Positions 63,024 through 64,000 of a stretch of DNA of 64,000 bases are shown here, piece by piece. This DNA comes from an uncultured Cuneatibacter sp. GTDB lineage: Bacteria; Bacillota; Clostridia; Lachnospirales; Lachnospiraceae. How positions within the stretch are numbered: the first letter of the stretch is position 1; the number at the start of each line of letters is the position of its first letter. The notes beneath the pieces are model-generated. The model did no database searches and had not been told where the DNA came from. It saw only the letters and a list, made by a program, of their open reading frames with translations. A program made the translations under genes and the position numbers. Where the stretch lies: NCBI GenBank assembly GCA_934234215.1, contig CAKQHB010000005.1, positions 1-64,000 of the forward strand, in the 5' to 3' direction.

Positions 63024-63095
63024 TACACCTGATAGGAATCGAACCTACGCACGCGGCTCCGGAGGCCACTGCTCTATCCACTGAGCTACAGGTGC
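63024..63095 (-). tRNA. tRNA-Arg (anticodon CCG)
   Basis: Cloverleaf on the minus strand: acceptor GCACCTG with CAGGTGT (closing G-U), D-arm GCTC/GAGC, anticodon stem GTGGC/GCCGC with loop CTCCGGA (anticodon CCG, reads CGG), and T-arm TAGG-TTCGATT-CCTA. The CCA end is not encoded. A strong terminator follows directly. Confidence 0.95.
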
Positions 63096-63142
63096 ATCAT
63101 CATTATGATACACCATGTCACTCAATTATGCAAGTATTTTTT

Positions 63143-64000
63143 TCAGTTCTTCTCGTCGTCCGCCGACTCCGATTCCGCTTCCTGCTCTGGCAAAATCATG
63201 CGAACCTTCTCAATGTGGCGCTTATCCATCTTCGTCACTTCCAGATGAATGCCATTTTCCAGATCAACTGCCTCTCCCTCGGTAGGCACATGCTCCAGCC
63301 GGTCAATGATCAGACCGCCGATGGATTCATAATCCTCGGACACCAGCTGCAATTCCAGTTCGTCGTTAATATCATTCAGACGCATGCTGCCGTCGATCAG
63401 ATACTCCCTGTCTCCGACTTTCTGGATCTGTTTCTCTTCATCCTCGTCGTACTCGTCTCGAATCTCTCCCACCAGCTCTTCTAACAGATCCTCCATCGTG
63501 ATCATACCAACGGTCATACCATACTCATCAATCACGATTGCCATATTGGAAGAAGCGGACTGTTTCATCTTGCGAAGCAGCTCGCCGGATGCCTGAGAAT
63601 CATACGTATAATAAACTTTTCGCAAAATATCTTTTGCATGGAACTGTGCCGGATCGTCGATCAGCAGAAAATCCTTAACATTGATCAGACCAATGATGTT
63701 ATTGCGGTCGCCCTTGTACACCGGAAGTCTGGTATACATGCTTTCTTTGAAAACCTCGCGGACTTCCTCGTAGGAATCCTCCACATCCACCGTCACCATC
63801 TCCGAGCGGGGAATCATAATATCGTGCGCCTGCGCATTGGAGAAGTCAAATACACTGGTGATGATCTCATGTTCATCATCCGCCAGCACGCCGTCCTCCA
63901 GACCTTCTTTTACATAGGTACGAAGCTCGCCTTCCGTGATGGCATTTTTCTGGTCCATATCGACACGGAGCATATGAAGCAGCAGCCCGGACACCTTATC
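63143..64000 (-). CDS. CorC/HlyC-type CBS-domain protein (5' end outside window)
   Basis: The C-terminal 285 codons of a hemolysin C/CorC-family protein: VLADDEHEIITSVFDFSNAQAHDIMIPRSEM, two CBS domains (about 55-185 of the visible part) and the CorC_HlyC domain with YLIDGSMRLNDINDELE and GGLIIDRLEHVPTEGE. The frame is open through position 64000, so the N-terminal membrane DUF21 domain must lie beyond the edge. Members are linked to magnesium or cobalt efflux and acid stress. The last residues are acidic. Confidence 0.9.
   Translation of the reverse strand, partial: DKVSGLLLHMLRVDMDQKNAITEGELRTYVKEGLEDGVLADDEHEIITSVFDFSNAQAHDIMIPRSEMVTVDVEDSYEEVREVFKESMYTRLPVYKGDRNNIIGLINVKDFLLIDDPAQFHAKDILRKVYYTYDSQASGELLRKMKQSASSNMAIVIDEYGMTVGMITMEDLLEELVGEIRDEYDEDEEKQIQKVGDREYLIDGSMRLNDINDELELQLVSEDYESIGGLIIDRLEHVPTEGEAVDLENGIHLEVTKMDKRHIEKVRMILPEQEAESESADDEKN

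Noticed and set aside
62870..63052. N-terminal extension of the DUF5688-like frame through the tRNA
   Set aside because: It overlaps the terminator and the tRNA-Arg gene, so the in-frame ATG at 62869 is preferred.

Overview
The window looks like a piece of chromosome from an anaerobic, spore-forming gut Firmicute, most likely a Lachnospiraceae member. The evidence is a spore small acid-soluble protein, AddAB instead of RecBCD, a SpoIID-like protein, a CBS/DRTGG family II pyrophosphatase, an Amt-PII fusion, frequent GGAGG ribosome binding sites, sigma-A promoters with 17-bp spacers, and many pectin- and xylan-sugar genes. Base composition is roughly balanced throughout and nothing looks like a prophage, transposon or CRISPR array. 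Most genes lie on the minus strand.

Layout. 1-300: tandem promoters and a boxA-like element of an rRNA operon whose genes lie just beyond the left edge. 0.4-4.7 kb: an ammonium transporter fused to a PII domain, a spore protein, and a PadR/HAAS/toastrack envelope-stress-type operon. 4.7-12 kb: addBA. 12-16.4 kb: hflK-hflC-ppaC behind a transcription-terminating RNA that resembles the yybP-ykoY (Mn2+) riboswitch; ppaC encodes a Mn-dependent enzyme. 16.4-21 kb: an M3 oligopeptidase overlapping an alanine symporter gene, and a divergent MocR regulator. 21-27.8 kb: a tightly overlapping run of GH120 beta-xylosidase, second M3 oligopeptidase, AI-2E-family transporter and DUF368 protein, with a ketopantoate-reductase-like gene upstream. 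27.9-31 kb: GNAT, AraC regulator, GH105 hydrolase and a deleted alcohol dehydrogenase remnant. 31-35 kb: a TetR-controlled five-gene redox/membrane operon of unknown substrate. 35-40.6 kb: NAL-type aldolase, MATE pump, radical SAM protein, iron alcohol dehydrogenase, HAD phosphatase. 40.7-45.4 kb: rhaB-rhaD-fucO with a divergent AraC activator. 45.3-50.7 kb: Ca2+-type P-ATPase, HAD, amidohydrolase, and an RpiB/LacAB-fold isomerase. 50.8-57.3 kb: SpoIID-like protein, 6S RNA, BMP-type lipoprotein and two tandem D-Ala-D-Ala carboxypeptidases. 57.4-60.2 kb: kduI-kduD and a divergent AraC regulator. 60.3-64 kb: asnA, a membrane protein, a short DUF5688-like gene, tRNA-Arg(CCG), and the 3' part of a CorC/HlyC-type CBS protein.

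How it works together. Several small, separately regulated modules serve plant cell-wall sugars: GH120 (xylo-oligosaccharides), GH105 plus KduI/KduD and a DhuI-like isomerase (unsaturated uronates from pectin), and RhaB/RhaD/FucO (rhamnose to dihydroxyacetone phosphate, with lactaldehyde reduced to 1,2-propanediol). Each catabolic module has its own AraC regulator. The most notable regulatory proposal is the Mn2+-riboswitch-like RNA in front of hflK-hflC-ppaC. The least understood gene set is the TetR operon at 31.2-35.0 kb.
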